A DNA stretch of 64,000 nt from Boswellia sacra (lineage: Eukaryota > Streptophyta > Magnoliopsida > Sapindales > Burseraceae): positions 1,736,001-1,800,000 of the forward strand of contig SNVD02010473.1 of the NCBI GenBank assembly GCA_013180625.2, written 5' to 3'. A model generated the notes under the pieces. It was given only the letters and a program-made list of their open reading frames with translations. It had not been told where the DNA came from and did not search any database. Shown in pieces: positions 46,875-58,425 of the stretch. How positions within the stretch are numbered: the first letter of the stretch is position 1; every line of letters starts with the position of its first letter. The position numbers and the translations under genes were made by a program.

Positions 46875-47051
46875 ATGTCTAGTCTTGATTTGACTGATTG
46901 GAGTGGCAGACGACCTTTTGCTGCCAGCTATCACAACCCCCACAAGTCCAATAATAAAAGCAAAATGTTCAAAGTACTCAAACCTAAACCAAATCTTGAT
47001 GTGAGTCAACATCCAAAGCCCAAACAAAAGAGGGAAAAAAAATGTACTTAA
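46875..47051 (+). CDS. Conserved short ORF, copy C (unrecognised, 58 codons)
   Basis: MSSLDLTDWSGRRPFAASYH start, SNNKSKMFKVLKPKP centre, LDVSQHPKPKQKREKKCT tail, TAA at 47049-47051. It is one codon shorter than B in the N-terminal third and one or two codons longer in the tail. Very basic in its C-terminal half. It lacks a signal peptide and membrane segment. No family recognised. Confidence 0.4.
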   Translation: MSSLDLTDWSGRRPFAASYHNPHKSNNKSKMFKVLKPKPNLDVSQHPKPKQKREKKCT

Positions 47052-47285
47052 TGTGTGACAGCAGATTTTTTTTTTTTCCGTCCACGTAATGGAGTTTCAT
47101 GTTACAGAGCAAACCATCCTTACGATCAAATTAGATCTTGCAAAAATTTATAATTGAATATAAATTATTGTAAAATTAAAATTATATAAAATTTTTCTTT
47201 GAAATAATCTAGCTAACTAGCTAGCTATCGTAAAACAAACATGAATAAAATTTTGCTTGATTTTTTAATTATGAAAAGGATGATG

Positions 47286-47820
47286 CGTTTTATTTATGTG
47301 TAGGTGCTATGGTTATGCGGTTATGATAGTGTTTTGTAAAGGTTCTGTGTGTTGGGGTGACTGCTGCTCTCGGCTGCAATGCAGGATCTGCAATCATGTT
47401 GTTGCAATGAAGGGGCCAATAGTGGTGGTTTATTATCTGGGTTGTTGGATTATGACTGTGGCTTTTGGATTGAGGTTCCTGAGTGCAGGATTTTATCATG
47501 GGGTTACTGGATTGAGGTTGTTGGGTGCAAGGAACATGATATGGGGCTTGCTGGATACTGCGCTTTAGCAATGGAATTGGTGGGTAATAGATCTGGTGTT
47601 TTCGGGAAGGAATTCTTTTTTAAAATATTGTTAATTTTTTATTTTTACTTAATTATATTATTAAAATTTATTAAGGGCAAAATAGAGATTAATATTTTGA
47701 AGCCGTAAAATCTGACCGGCGCTTTGGGGGGTCGATTTTTTATTTTTGGAACTACAGGGACGACCAGTACACAATCCATACTTCGAGGGGGAAATTGTAC
47801 TTGATCCGAGAAAATGTCAC
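47286..47820. other. Right copy of the ~95-bp repeat, repeat-rich GGATTGAGGTT sequence, and a MULE-like end
   Basis: Plus-strand open frames at 47296-47708 consist of GTTGTTGGATTATGACTG- and GGATTGAGGTTGTTGGGTG-type units and have no domain. The end (complement of 47715-47816: GATCAAGTACAATTTCCCCC...) has the layout of a MULE terminal repeat and resembles 41998-42110 in inverse orientation. Confidence 0.4.
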
Positions 47821-48294
47821 CTATTATCTATGTGTTTTGATAAAAATGGCTCGAAGCCAGCTTCTGTTTTTTTGTCATTGACAAAGGAGTGCATACGCTG
47901 TCACGATTAATCGGGGGAGAACGAGCGACGCACAAAAATAGGCGCGTGCTTAAACTACTCTTGCACTAATATGATTTCTTTCTCATAAAGTGATAGGCTA
48001 CCGGAACACCCGGTCACATTGCTTTTCCTCCTTAACGTGAACAACAACTAGACACCTTCATTTCATTTCACACGAAAATACAAAGCAGAAAACCATAAAA
48101 TGATTCCCCACTCAGGCTTGTGCTACCGGACGGCTTTACTTCTCTTTTGATGCCTTTTTCTTTTTCTTAAAAAAAAAATTGTGAAGTATAACATTATATC
48201 TCTTTCCTCGGATTCTGCTTGTTTTTATTTTTTTCTTCTTTTTCTTCTTTTTTATTTTTTTTTTGAAGTGAAATTTTGTTTCTTGGAGTCTACC

Positions 48295-51200
48295 ATGGAG
48301 AGGGATTTTCTGAGTTTGAAATGGAAACCTTTAAATGCGAATGCGAAGGAGAAGAGCAGAGACATGGATGTCAACCCAGGTTTTTCTTCGTTTTTCTATT
48401 TCATATGTTATATATATTTGCTTTTCAAGATATTTTACTCAATTTATTAATCCCGTTCTTCTAGCTTTTGTTGTCTTTGTTCCTTTTTTTTTTTTTAATT
48501 CTTTTGATTTCTGTGCTAGGCTAGCTCAGCTTTGGATATATAATCTGCTGATTCAAGTGGATATAATTCAGAAAAAGAAAAAGAGAAAAAAGATAAAAGT
48601 TATGTTATATTATAATAAAAAAATAATAATAATTATTATATGACAGCTATGAAAAAATAAAATAATGTTAAAATTATTAAAACAAGTTTCAATCACAGAA
48701 AAGTCTATATTTATATTTAGCATGGCTGTGGTTCATTAGATGTTCATTTTCTTAATGTCAGTCGTTCAACTATTTCTAGGCGCAATAAGAAAAAAAGAAA
48801 GAGGCCAAAGGTATGACAATTCTCTGATGTAATTAAGCTTAATTAGCTTCCATATATATAAACAAATATAATGTAATATTTCATTGAAAAAAATATTATA
48901 ATTACTGGGTAGGTCATACACATGAATTAAATTTAGGAAAGTCATCAGAATGGGAATATTAAAATTCTTGAATCGATATTGTTACGGATCGCTTCCGCTT
49001 GCGCACAACAATAATTTTTACAACAAATGGGCCACCATATATGGAGCAAGTATCCAGCCCAAAAGACTAGTCTATTAGGTGGAGGAACTCCTCCCATATA
49101 TAAGCCCCATGACCTTCCCTTAACCAATCAATGTGGGACTCCCAAATGAGGATTATCCAAATGGGGATCCTCTTGCAACAATCCCCCTCCTCAGACAAGG
49201 CCTCGGCGGGTGGAGGCGCCATCCTTGTCTGAACCACCAACGATAATCCTCCACAAAGACAAGGCCCCGGTGGGCATCAACACCATCCTTGTCTGAACCA
49301 AACGAGTCCACACATTGCTGTCTTGGGTTGGCTCTGATACCACTTGTTACGGATCGCTTCCGCTTGCGCACAACAATAATTTTTCAACAAATGGGCCACC
49401 ATATATGGAGCAAGTATCCAGCCCAAAAGACTAGTCTATTAGGTGGAGGAACTCCTCCCATATATAAGCCCCATGACCTTCCCTTAACCAATCAATGTGG
49501 GACTCCCAAATGAGGATTATCCAAATGGGGATCCTCTTGCAACAGATATATTATATTGATAAATGAGGATTGCCCATCAGCTCATCTCCTTAATTTGTCA
49601 TAAAATACACTTTTTAATAAGACGAGTAATAATCTACGACAAGTTTAATCTCAAAGTACTTTTTCTATACATGCGCATGCCTTTTTTTTATGTGACATTA
49701 TTTAAACTAACTAACGATTGAGGTAAATCTCACGTTGATTGTGGAAGGGGCTGGGGTCAGTTTATAAGTGTGAGGGAAATCCTCATCCCTTGAGCTAGTT
49801 TTTGTGTTGAGAAGACCAAATACCACCTAAAACTAGTATCGGAGTTAAGGTTAGCCAACATTTCTCAATCATATGTAGAAGAAACGGGTTAATGGTTATC
49901 TAAATTAAGGCCCAATATGTGGGTGAGATTGTTGAGGTATCTAAGCGAGAGAAAAATCCTTAGCCTTGAGATAGCTTTTGGGTCTCAGAAGGCCAAATAA
50001 TACCCAACACTGATATCAAAGCTAAGGTTAGTCAATAAGTCTCAGCTTGATCCTCAAGGCCCGATGAATGATGGGGGAGATTGTTGAGGTAAATCTCACA
50101 TCGGTTATGGAAGGGTCTGGTAGTCAGTTTCTAAGTTTATTAAGTGTGAGGGAAATCCTCACCAACTAATAGTTGGGCAGAGAAAGCTCAATACGACCCC
50201 AAAAATTTCCCAGAGACTTGTATTGAATTTGATTGACAAAAACTGTCGAACTTTATTTCATAGTGTTTTGAGTACAATTATTTAATTTGTTCTAGAAAAA
50301 AACTGGCCAAAGTTTTCTTTTTTAGAAAAACAATATGGATTTTTCATATTATTTATTTTGTAGAACAATCTTTTTCTGTTTAAAAACAACTTGAATGTCC
50401 ATGAATTATAATTCTTCAAAATCAGCATAAATTTTAAAAGCATTCATTTCAGCAAATTTATAGGTGTATTTAGTATATAGTATGTTTAATTAGCCAACGA
50501 AAATGATTCTAATTATGTCTTATGATCTGAATCTTGAAGAGTTATTGCAGACATTACACTGGAGCAAAGAGCATATTTGCTGTGGAATAAGGATATACTT
50601 AAAATTAATTATATTAAAAGTAAAAAATATGTGAATGTAAAAGTAAAAAAGTCATAGTAAGTATATATATACAAGATTATTTTCAAATTTGGTAAAAGAT
50701 TACAAGGTAGCCAAGAGCATACTTGCTTTGACATGAGGGGAATATAAAGACTGCTTATCATTTAGTTCAAAGTGCATCCTTATTTCTTTTATCTACCATT
50801 TTTATTCATATAAAAGATTCATTAATATTAAAATTCACGTGTCATCAAATCATTAAAAATTTTAAACAAAATTAGTTGAGTAGATGATCTTGTTCATAAA
50901 ATCAAAGCCCAAGAGAGAAATAAAACTCTGAAAAGAAATTGTTTACATTAATGCATCGATATTAAAGATTCTGAACTACCTCTTCTCAAAAGATACATAA
51001 ATGATATTTTAACTAACAAATAAAAACACACGCAAAATATCTAAAGAAATCAATCGTGTATATAAATAGATAACACATAAGCTTATGTATCAGTATCACC
51101 TCACTGATGAATTGTCTATACATGAACTTGACAAAATAATAAATGCGACCCCGAAATTATTCCCACATCATGGTTTTGATTTTAACTTTTTTAATCTGAT

Positions 51201-52500
51201 CTGTTAAGCATGTTGCATTTACTTACAGGTTACAATTATTTGTCTCCTCCCTCTCAGTCCATTCCTTCCTCATCTGCTCGAGAAGATTTGCAAAGAAAAG
51301 AAGTTCAGGTTATCCTTCATTCTTCAGTATACGTATATATATATATATATCAAAGTGTAGAGGATTATTAAACAATCGACACTATAAGAATTCTGACTAA
51401 TTTTACATTTCTAACATTAGCAGAATAATTTATATATGGCGCGGAAGACTTTTCCTTTCTTGGATGAAAGAGATTCCTGGCATGATAATGTCAATCATAT
51501 ATCTAATACTTGCATAGCCAGTGCTGGGGGGTACACTACGGTTGCTGCTCCAATTTATTATAATCATTCAGTTGGAGGGTCGACATCAAGTATTGATCAG
51601 CAGCCTCCAATGTCTTCTACGGTTGATTTCATGAATGTAGAAGATGATTTAAGGTGTCATAAAATTCTAATTTTATAACTTCGAATTTTATATTCAAACT
51701 GTACTGTTTCAGAGAAAATTGAAGACTAAAAAATAGGAAATTAATCTTTTAATTAGACTTCGTATTGTCTTTATTTGAGGTTGTGGTACTAACGTCTAAA
51801 GATTCACAAGACAAATAATTACAATTTTGGACATAGATATATTTCATTTTTGTTTTGTGAACTTCCGCATTAAAAGTCTGCCAATATAATAATATTTATC
51901 CATGTTATATATGAACTCGACTCGATGCTGCATTGGTAGATTAAACATGCTTTTATACATCTTGTTGGTAGGGGCAAAGATAAGGTGTCTATGGGGCCTT
52001 CTCGCATGACTATCTTTTATGATAATGCCGTCTATGCTTATGATGATATACCTCCTGAGAAGGTCTGTTCCTGTCTCTCTCAATGCACACCAAGAGAAAA
52101 CATTTTTTTTTCTTCTTCTTGTTGGTTAACTTAATTGCTGGTTTAAAGTTAATTTTTCCGGTTGATATAATCCTTTTTTTTTTTTTGTTTGGTTTCATTC
52201 TAAAAATGTTTTCGAACTCAGGCCGAGGCTGTCATGCGTTTGGCTTCAAACCTTGTAGCAAGTGATAATTCAGGTGACCAAGCACAGCATTCTCCTGGCC
52301 AAATTGGGAGTTCGCCACAATATACTGCTGCAACTTATACACGAAGTAACCAACTTTTGCTTGAAATATTTTATGGATCTCTACACTAATAATCTAACTG
52401 GTTTCACATATTTTTATATATGGTGCATGCAGCTGTGCCTCAGGCTCGCAAAGCATCCTTGAATCGTTTCATGGAGAAGCGGAAGGAACGCTACAAATGA
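48295..52500 (+). CDS. JAZ: JAZ repressor (TIFY family, JAZ3/TIFY6-like) with a shortened Jas motif
   Basis: Six exons: 48295-48379, 51229-51308, 51424-51653, 51972-52062, 52222-52345 and 52433-52500. All borders are GT-AG, phases are consistent, and the product is 225 residues. The N-terminus MERDFLSLKWKPL matches the TIFY6 (JAZ3/JAZ4) start MERDFLGL. The TIFY/ZIM domain reads MTIFYDNAVYAYDDIPPEKAEAV, split at PPEK by intron 4, the family-typical place. The Jas motif reads VPQARKASLNRFMEKRKERYK and stops. The usual last residues up to Pro-Tyr are missing, so the COI1-binding degron and most of the MYC-binding helix are present but the PY nuclear signal is not. JAZ proteins repress jasmonate-responsive transcription factors with NINJA/TOPLESS and are degraded on jasmonate perception. 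Intron 1 is 2.85 kb and contains TRIM elements. Confidence 0.9.
48975..49549 (-). mobile_element. Complete TRIM retrotransposon (565 bp) in JAZ intron 1
   Basis: GATAT duplications flank the element at 48975-48979 and 49545-49549. The left LTR 48980-49180 (201 bp) and right LTR 49345-49544 (200 bp) are nearly identical, differing mainly by one base in a T-run; they start TGTTACGG and end CAACA on the plus strand. Next to the right LTR is the complement of TGGTATCAGAGCC (49342-49330), an initiator-tRNA-Met primer site two bases from the LTR. Next to the left LTR is the complement of AGGAGGGGGAT, a polypurine tract. The element therefore reads on the minus strand. The 164-bp internal region encodes nothing. 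Confidence 0.97.
49719..50165 (+). mobile_element. Second, older TRIM array in JAZ intron 1
   Basis: Three LTR-like units start TTGAGGTA(A/T)ATCT at 49718, TTGAGGTATCTAAGCG at about 49931 and TTGAGGTAAATCTCACATCG at about 50083. The first two are followed by ACTAGTATCGGAGTTAAGG and ACTGATATCAAAGCTAAGG, decayed forms of a TGGTATCAGAGC primer site. The last is preceded by the purine tract GATGGGGGAGATTG. Unlike the 48980 element it reads in the same direction as the JAZ gene. Confidence 0.65.
50166..51228 (+). other. Remainder of JAZ intron 1
   Basis: AT-rich intronic DNA with no further element recognised. Confidence 0.5.
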
Positions 52501-53315
52501 TTTCAACTGCTTAATTTCTTGAACAAAATCTAAATTCATCCCGGGTGCTTCAATCGTATAAATATTTTTCCCATGCATGGAATATTTTATCTTATTAATG
52601 TTTAATCATGTCTTCGTCCAGTAAACTTATGAGTTAATTGATTCTGTGAACGGACCACCATATATATTTGTGATGATCATATGCGCATGCATGTCATAAT
52701 TAATTATATAGAAAAACAAATGGTATTGCATTGAACCTTTAACTAATTACTAGTAAGGTAACAATATTGATTTTCAGCCATTTGTAAATTGAATAAGATA
52801 TGCACGAGTATCAAACCTAAATGATTAATCAATCAAGTAGAATGACGATTTTTACTGTATTTATGAATCTATAATAAGGTGCAAGCTAACGTTCGGATGT
52901 ACATGAGGATCAGTAATATTTGACAGAAATTCCCCGAGTAATTAAAACCTTGTGTAGGTTATTTATAATTCTATATATATCAGCGTAGATATTCAGCTCC
53001 AATACGGTCACTTAAACATCTTGCCTGGTGTAAATCAATTAATAATTGTTGAACACTGTCGCATTTGGCAGATTTAAGAATTAGATGCTCCGTGATTTTT
53101 TTTCTGAAGTAGATGTTGAACTGAGCTGACATTCAACCACGCCATGATTTCAGCAGTCCACTGACAGGTAGGCAGGGTAGGATCGCGCGTGAAACGAAGA
53201 GAATTATGGCCCACGCCCTAACAAGTACAGATCAGATCTTATCTTTCGGCCTTTTCGAGCGACCATCCAGACAAATTTGATTACTTTTTACAACATCCAG
53301 ATCAGGTCCTGATTC
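52501..53315. other. JAZ 3' flank
   Basis: 3' UTR and spacer. A GC-richer patch at 53150-53260 (GGATCGCGCGTGAAACG, CACGCCCTAAC) has no coding signal. Confidence 0.4.
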
Positions 53316-56300
53316 TAGGGGTCTACACGGATCGGACTGATCAATACCCCGAACCGATCCGACACCCCGGGGATACTTTTAAAAGGCATCCGATCACACT
53401 CGATTGAGGAAAAAAAAAATCGAAAATAACCGAAGAGATTTGGATAAGGACGAGTTTGGTTTGATGAATTCGGATTTAACCAAGTTTGACTTTAATTTTC
53501 TGCAATTTTTTAATCTTATTTTTTGTTTGGGTCTTAGGCTTTCATTTACATTTAGAATTTTATTTAAATTTGAGTCATTAATCATTATCTTTTCCTAATA
53601 AAACATATCTTTTTAGTTATATGTTTCCAAATATGGCATAAAATATAAATTTTAGATTAAGCTATTAATTAATTTTGTAATTAAAATATAAAAAACAACT
53701 TAATTGAACATATACAAAGACGAATAGCTAACATAAATAAAAGTATTCATTCACATCTTTTTTAGTTATTGTTTTTATGAAAATAGAACAAAATTGGAAT
53801 AGCCACCAATTTCAAAGATGGAAATGCTAGCTAGATCATTGAACCTGTACAAAGACAAGGATTAAACACAAAGTACTAAATTCATCTCTTACAAAGACAA
53901 AAAAAAATCAAAGATAAATCATAAAACCATATCCAAATCAAGACACATAAATCAGATTATATGCATTAAATAGATAAATTTCACAACAAATATAAAGATA
54001 CCCAAACCATAAAACCATCTCACATTACAAATTTACAACAAGAAACTGAAAACACACATATTTCGATTAAAAAGCAGTTTAATCATGCAAAACCTATGAT
54101 TAAACCGATTATAACAGAAAATAAAAGCAACTACAAAAGAAAATAAAGTCTAAACTTAAAACTACAATTCTACAACAAGAAAAATTGAAAATAAGCTAAA
54201 AGTGTACAACATGAAAACATGCAACTATCATTAAAAATTTAAAACTACCAATCCTAGAAAATGAAATTAAATATTAAACTACAACCGAAAATAATTATTA
54301 ATCAACCATTCTACAAGCTTCACAAATCATCATTCAACATCCTCCAATCTCAACCTAGTCTACAACCAAGTCCGAACATCCAACTTCCAAGTTCCAAGTC
54401 GGCAAGCACTTTGCTACAAAAGTCCAAAGAAAAAACTAAAAGAGTTAATAGCAAGTATAAACAAATTGTCAAGTACTCTATATGAGCTTATTAATAAGTT
54501 CCATAAAAAAGGTTTTAAATAAAAATTTACAATAAACGTTTACATATTACCTCAAATTCCAATGATGTATAGAGATCAATCTAAGGTCAAACGATTGAGC
54601 TGTGATGGTATTACAATCTCTGCAAAACGAATAAAATATAAATTAAAGATGTTAACAAATTAAAAAATAAAACTATTATATCAATTACTTAAAGCATAAC
54701 TTACTTGTCTCAAGTTTGTCATAAAACTCTTGTTCTTGCATGACTTGCTCTACATTAAATGCAATATGTGAGGAAAGGGATGAGCGTACCTAGTTTTGAG
54801 TAAATACCAATGCCTCAACCATTTTAGGAGTCAATGAACTTCTAAATACATCAAGAATGCGTCCTCCTATAGAGAAAGCAGATTTTGATGCAACAGTAGA
54901 CAATGGAATTACAAAAATATCACGTGCAACCTCCGCCATATTTGGATACTTTGAAGAGTTAACTCTCCACCACAATAAAATATCAAAATTTTCAATCCCC
55001 AAACCCTTATTAGGATCCAATAAATACCTCTCAACCTCATTTTTTCCCTCTACAAAATTACTACTCTCCTTTAACCTCTTATATTTTGATTGCATCTTGC
55101 CCTCACCTGGAGCTAGAGCACTTATACCACTATCAATCTCTAAATCAACAGTAGATGAAGTGAAAGTGGAGCCAGCACCAATACCCTGACCCCTAACACC
55201 AACACCATTATAGGACTCATATAGTTCAACCATTAAAGCTTTGATCTTAGTCATTAGATCATCAACCGTAGCAGCGGCATACAAATTGCCAAAACAAAAC
55301 TTTACATAATCTATTTTATATCTAGGATCAAGAACAACCGTAATGATCAATAATTAGTTGATACTGTCAATCGAACCCCAATATTCGTAAAACTTTTTCT
55401 CCATGTTCAACGCCATTTTATTCATTAAACTTTCTTGTTGAGCACTAAAAGCAGTCAAATAAGTTTGAATGTCACACATTTCATAGAAATAAATGTTTGA
55501 AGTTACATGCAAGGAAGCACTAAACTTCAAAGTTGCATCATAAAATGTCTTTAAAAATTTTATGAATACTTCTGCCTGCTCCCAATCTTCCCTATTGGGT
55601 GGCCCCTCCCTTTTCTTTCCATTTTCATTCTCCATGAAATGTGATAAATAAAATCCATCCTCTTCTCTCATTCGCTCAAATACTTTTTGAAATTTTAAAA
55701 CACTAACTAACATCAAATAAGTGGAATTCCATCTAGTTGGCACATCCATCACCACACTCCCTTTATCTTCAATCTTTTCCAACTCAACACATGATCTAAA
55801 TTTTTGTAACCTATAACCTAGCAGGAGAAGATCTCACATAGCTCACTGCATTTCGAATTCGAACAATTGAGGTATGCATTTCCCTCAAACCATCACTAAC
55901 AATCAAATTTAGAATATGTGCACAACATCTAAGATACATATATTTACCATCTAAAGTAGTTGCTTTATTCTTCCAACATTGCAATTTTTTTTTTTCACAT
56001 AATTAATGGCAACATCATTAGCACTAGCATTATCCACAGTGATGGTAAACACTTTCTCTATTCCCCAATCAAGCAAGCAAGACTCAATAATTTTTCCAAT
56101 CATTTCCCCTTTATGACTAACTATTGGACAAAAATTCAAACTTCTTTTGTGCAATTGCCAATTATCATCAATAAGGCGGGTTGTGATAACAATATAATTG
56201 ATAATTTGAATTGATGTCCATGTATCCGTTGTAAGAGAAGCCCTTTTTCCAAACTTTTGAAACTGATTTTGCAATTTAACCCTCTCTTCTGCATAAAGCT

Positions 56301-56870
56301 TGAAAATATCCCTAGCAACGGACCAAGGGTTACTCTAGATGGGATTTCAAGCCTAGGGCAAACTACACTACAAAAATGTCTAAACCCTTCCCGTTCTACA
56401 AAGTTAAATGGTAATTCATCTGTTATTATCATCCTCACAAGTGCCTTCCGACATGCTTCTTTATTAAATGGACCCACAACGCTCAAGTTAGTTTTATTAC
56501 TTGGTGCACCAACTAAAGAACTACCACTTTTAGGCAATTTACTTTGGACCAAAACTTTTCGGGTCTCATCTACTTTAGTAGCTAAATACTTTTTACAATC
56601 ACGTAAATGAGTGCACAAACAACTAGTCCTATGCTTTTTTTATTCACATGCATAATCTTTATTACAATACTTGCATTTTGCCCTCTCCCCATTTTGATAT
56701 TTAGAAAAGTGTTCCCAAATGGTAGATTTTGTAGTGGAAGATTTTGTTGTCTTACCCGAAGGTTGGACCACTTAATCCATTTCTTCCTCTTCCACAAAAT
56801 CATTGTGCGCATCTTCATTATCATCACCAATGCTATGATGGGATTGGGAGCACCCGTATTCTTCCATCTA
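53316..56870 (-). mobile_element. Defective autonomous-type hAT transposon (one end identified)
   Basis: The plus-strand left end TAGGGGTCTACACGGATCGG has the TAGGGGT start of hAT elements, followed by subterminal CCGATCCGACA repeats. The transposase pseudogene is carried on the minus strand. The opposite terminal repeat (expected as CCGATCCGTGTAGACCCCTA) was not found to the right, so the element is truncated or its far end has decayed. Confidence 0.55.
54545..56867 (-). pseudogene. hAT (Ac-type, RICESLEEPER-like) transposase pseudogene
   Basis: The start ATG at 56867 directly follows a TTTTAG acceptor-like site. In order the remains encode an acidic N-terminus (FVEEEEMD), a BED zinc finger (WEHFSKYQNGERAKCKYC..., then HLRDC), the central RNase-H-like part (LTTDTWTSIQ, VDNASAND, MDVPTRWNSTYLML, VLDPRYK), and the C-terminal hAT dimerisation domain (LLWWRVNSSKYP, STVASKSAFSIGGRI, RSSLTPKMVEAL). 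A terminal small exon near 54620-54545 follows a GTAAGT donor. Lesions: TAA at 56772-56774, TAA at 56640-56642, frameshift near 56320, an 11-base A-run frameshift at 55985-55995, a 7-bp tandem duplication at 55807-55820, TAA at 55354-55356, and TAG for a tryptophan codon at 54790-54792. Confidence 0.9.
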
Positions 56871-57249
56871 AAATAATAAAATGAAAATAAAGGATGAGCA
56901 TGTATCAATCTAAGTCAATTATCATGCAGCCATTAATATAATTAATGAGATGTATAGACATAAGGTTCTAATAATTAGTTATTTATCATGTAGCTACCAA
57001 TTTAAAAAATGAAATTTATTAACATGGAATTCTAAAGATTAGTTATTTATTATGCAGCCACTAATTTAATTGATGAAATGTATTGATCTAATATACGTAT
57101 TAACAAAGATAATATATGTATATTAAAATTGATTTAACAAAAGACAAAGAGAACAATTAACGTTTAACTTCGACCTCTCCCGGAGGGGAGGTGACATGTT
57201 AATTATAGTTCTGAGCCTATAATAGTGTAGTCAACATAATAATGATTTT

Positions 57250-57485
57250 GTTACGGTGCAGACAACAACTGTTTATTTATGCAAAAATCATAAATACGTT
57301 ATAAAAGTTATAAACGAATGAATAAAAATTGTATGTGAAAAAATATAAAAAAATCGTAAATGAAAAACATATAAAAGTCGTAAATACGATTTTTTTCCGT
57401 AGATTTACAATTTTTAAACATACATTTACAATTTTTACATGCTACAATAAAACTGCTGTATGAGTGCAGCAACTATACTGTAACA
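57250..57485. mobile_element. Possible MITE with GTTAC(A/G)GT ends
   Basis: The left GTTACGGTGCAGACAACAACTG and complemented right GTTACAGTATAGTTGCTGCAC ends are partly alignable. The interior has many self-complementary CGTAAAT/ATTTACG units. Target duplication unclear. Confidence 0.4.
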
Positions 57486-58425
57486 TGTCTCATAATAAAT
57501 TTAATTGAATTCATTGGTTACCTGTATAATGGTGAGTTATGTAACTAATTGTAACATATAACATGCAGGCCACATCGTTGACACAAACACGACTATCCCG
57601 GAATCGTAACTTGTCTCCACCTCAAGAATGTCTAGGTGGGCAGTTCTTACCTTCACCTCTGGTCTCTTACCCAAGATGCGTCTGAGTACCAGGAAACCTG
57701 ACAACTCTTCAGACCATCATTTTAAATCTTTGTGAACTTAGGTTTCAGTGCTGAACCGAACATTATCACTTTCCTTATCAAGTATTCTTTTTGCAGGAAG
57801 AAAGTCGTGCAAATTGATTTTTTTTCATTGTAACGTGACTTGGACAACTACTAATTTGCTAGCTACCACTAATTTGCTATTAGCTAGCTAGGTTTAAGAA
57901 ATGTTTTTCACAGAAGTGTCTCTCGAGAAAATTTAGGTATGCTTAAAATGAGTGCCAAGAGTTTTAAAATTTATACCAAAGGGCTTCAAAGCATCAAGCA
58001 AAGTGATTGAAGCGATGTCTACATCCACTTCATTTCTCACGAGGACCATGATCATCATTCCAAATTGCTCAGCATTTGTTTCCAAACCAATATGCCCAAA
58101 TGTGGCAATAGCACGTACATGATTTATAAGTTATATACAAACTAAAAGGGCTGTTTAAAAGAAACAACTGATCAGATTAACCGCGCCCTTTGTATTTATC
58201 ATACAGTCAAAAGAAAATCAAATAACTAGAACAACGCATGAAAAGATTTGCTTCAATTGTTCCAGCACTGCGTAAAACACTTATTTGGAGCACAACTAAA
58301 ATCAAATAGGAAGGTAAAAAAGCCAGCAGAAAGGTTTTCATCACTTGTTCCGTATTGAGGCTCAGGACCTTCATTTTATCTTTCCTCCATGACAAACTAC
58401 AATTTGAGATGACATCAAACCATGT
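57486..58425. other. Spacer between the hAT relic and ARL8, with an unexplained GC-richer island
   Basis: 57535-57735 is less AT-rich than its surroundings and has a 66-codon open frame without a start on the minus strand (see findings). The rest, including the ARL8 3' flank, shows nothing else. Confidence 0.4.

Larger units (their letters stand above)
45030..47285. repeat. Paralogous segment C
   Basis: Collinear with segment A from TTGTAATGTGCACAAATATG to the TCTAGCTAAC region, carrying the small ORF at 46875. It ends abruptly at 47285, where the ~95-bp repeat starts. Confidence 0.75.

Noticed and set aside
47296..47708. Plus-strand frames of 90 and 109 codons
   Set aside because: They consist of GGATTGAGGTTGTTGG-like repeats next to a MULE-like end and have no domain.
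48181..48643. Alternative frames around JAZ exon 1
   Set aside because: Shadows of exon 1 and pyrimidine-rich leader; the spliced JAZ model accounts for the region.
53394..53598. Overlapping small frames beside the hAT end
   Set aside because: Subterminal transposon sequence with an A-run; no conservation.
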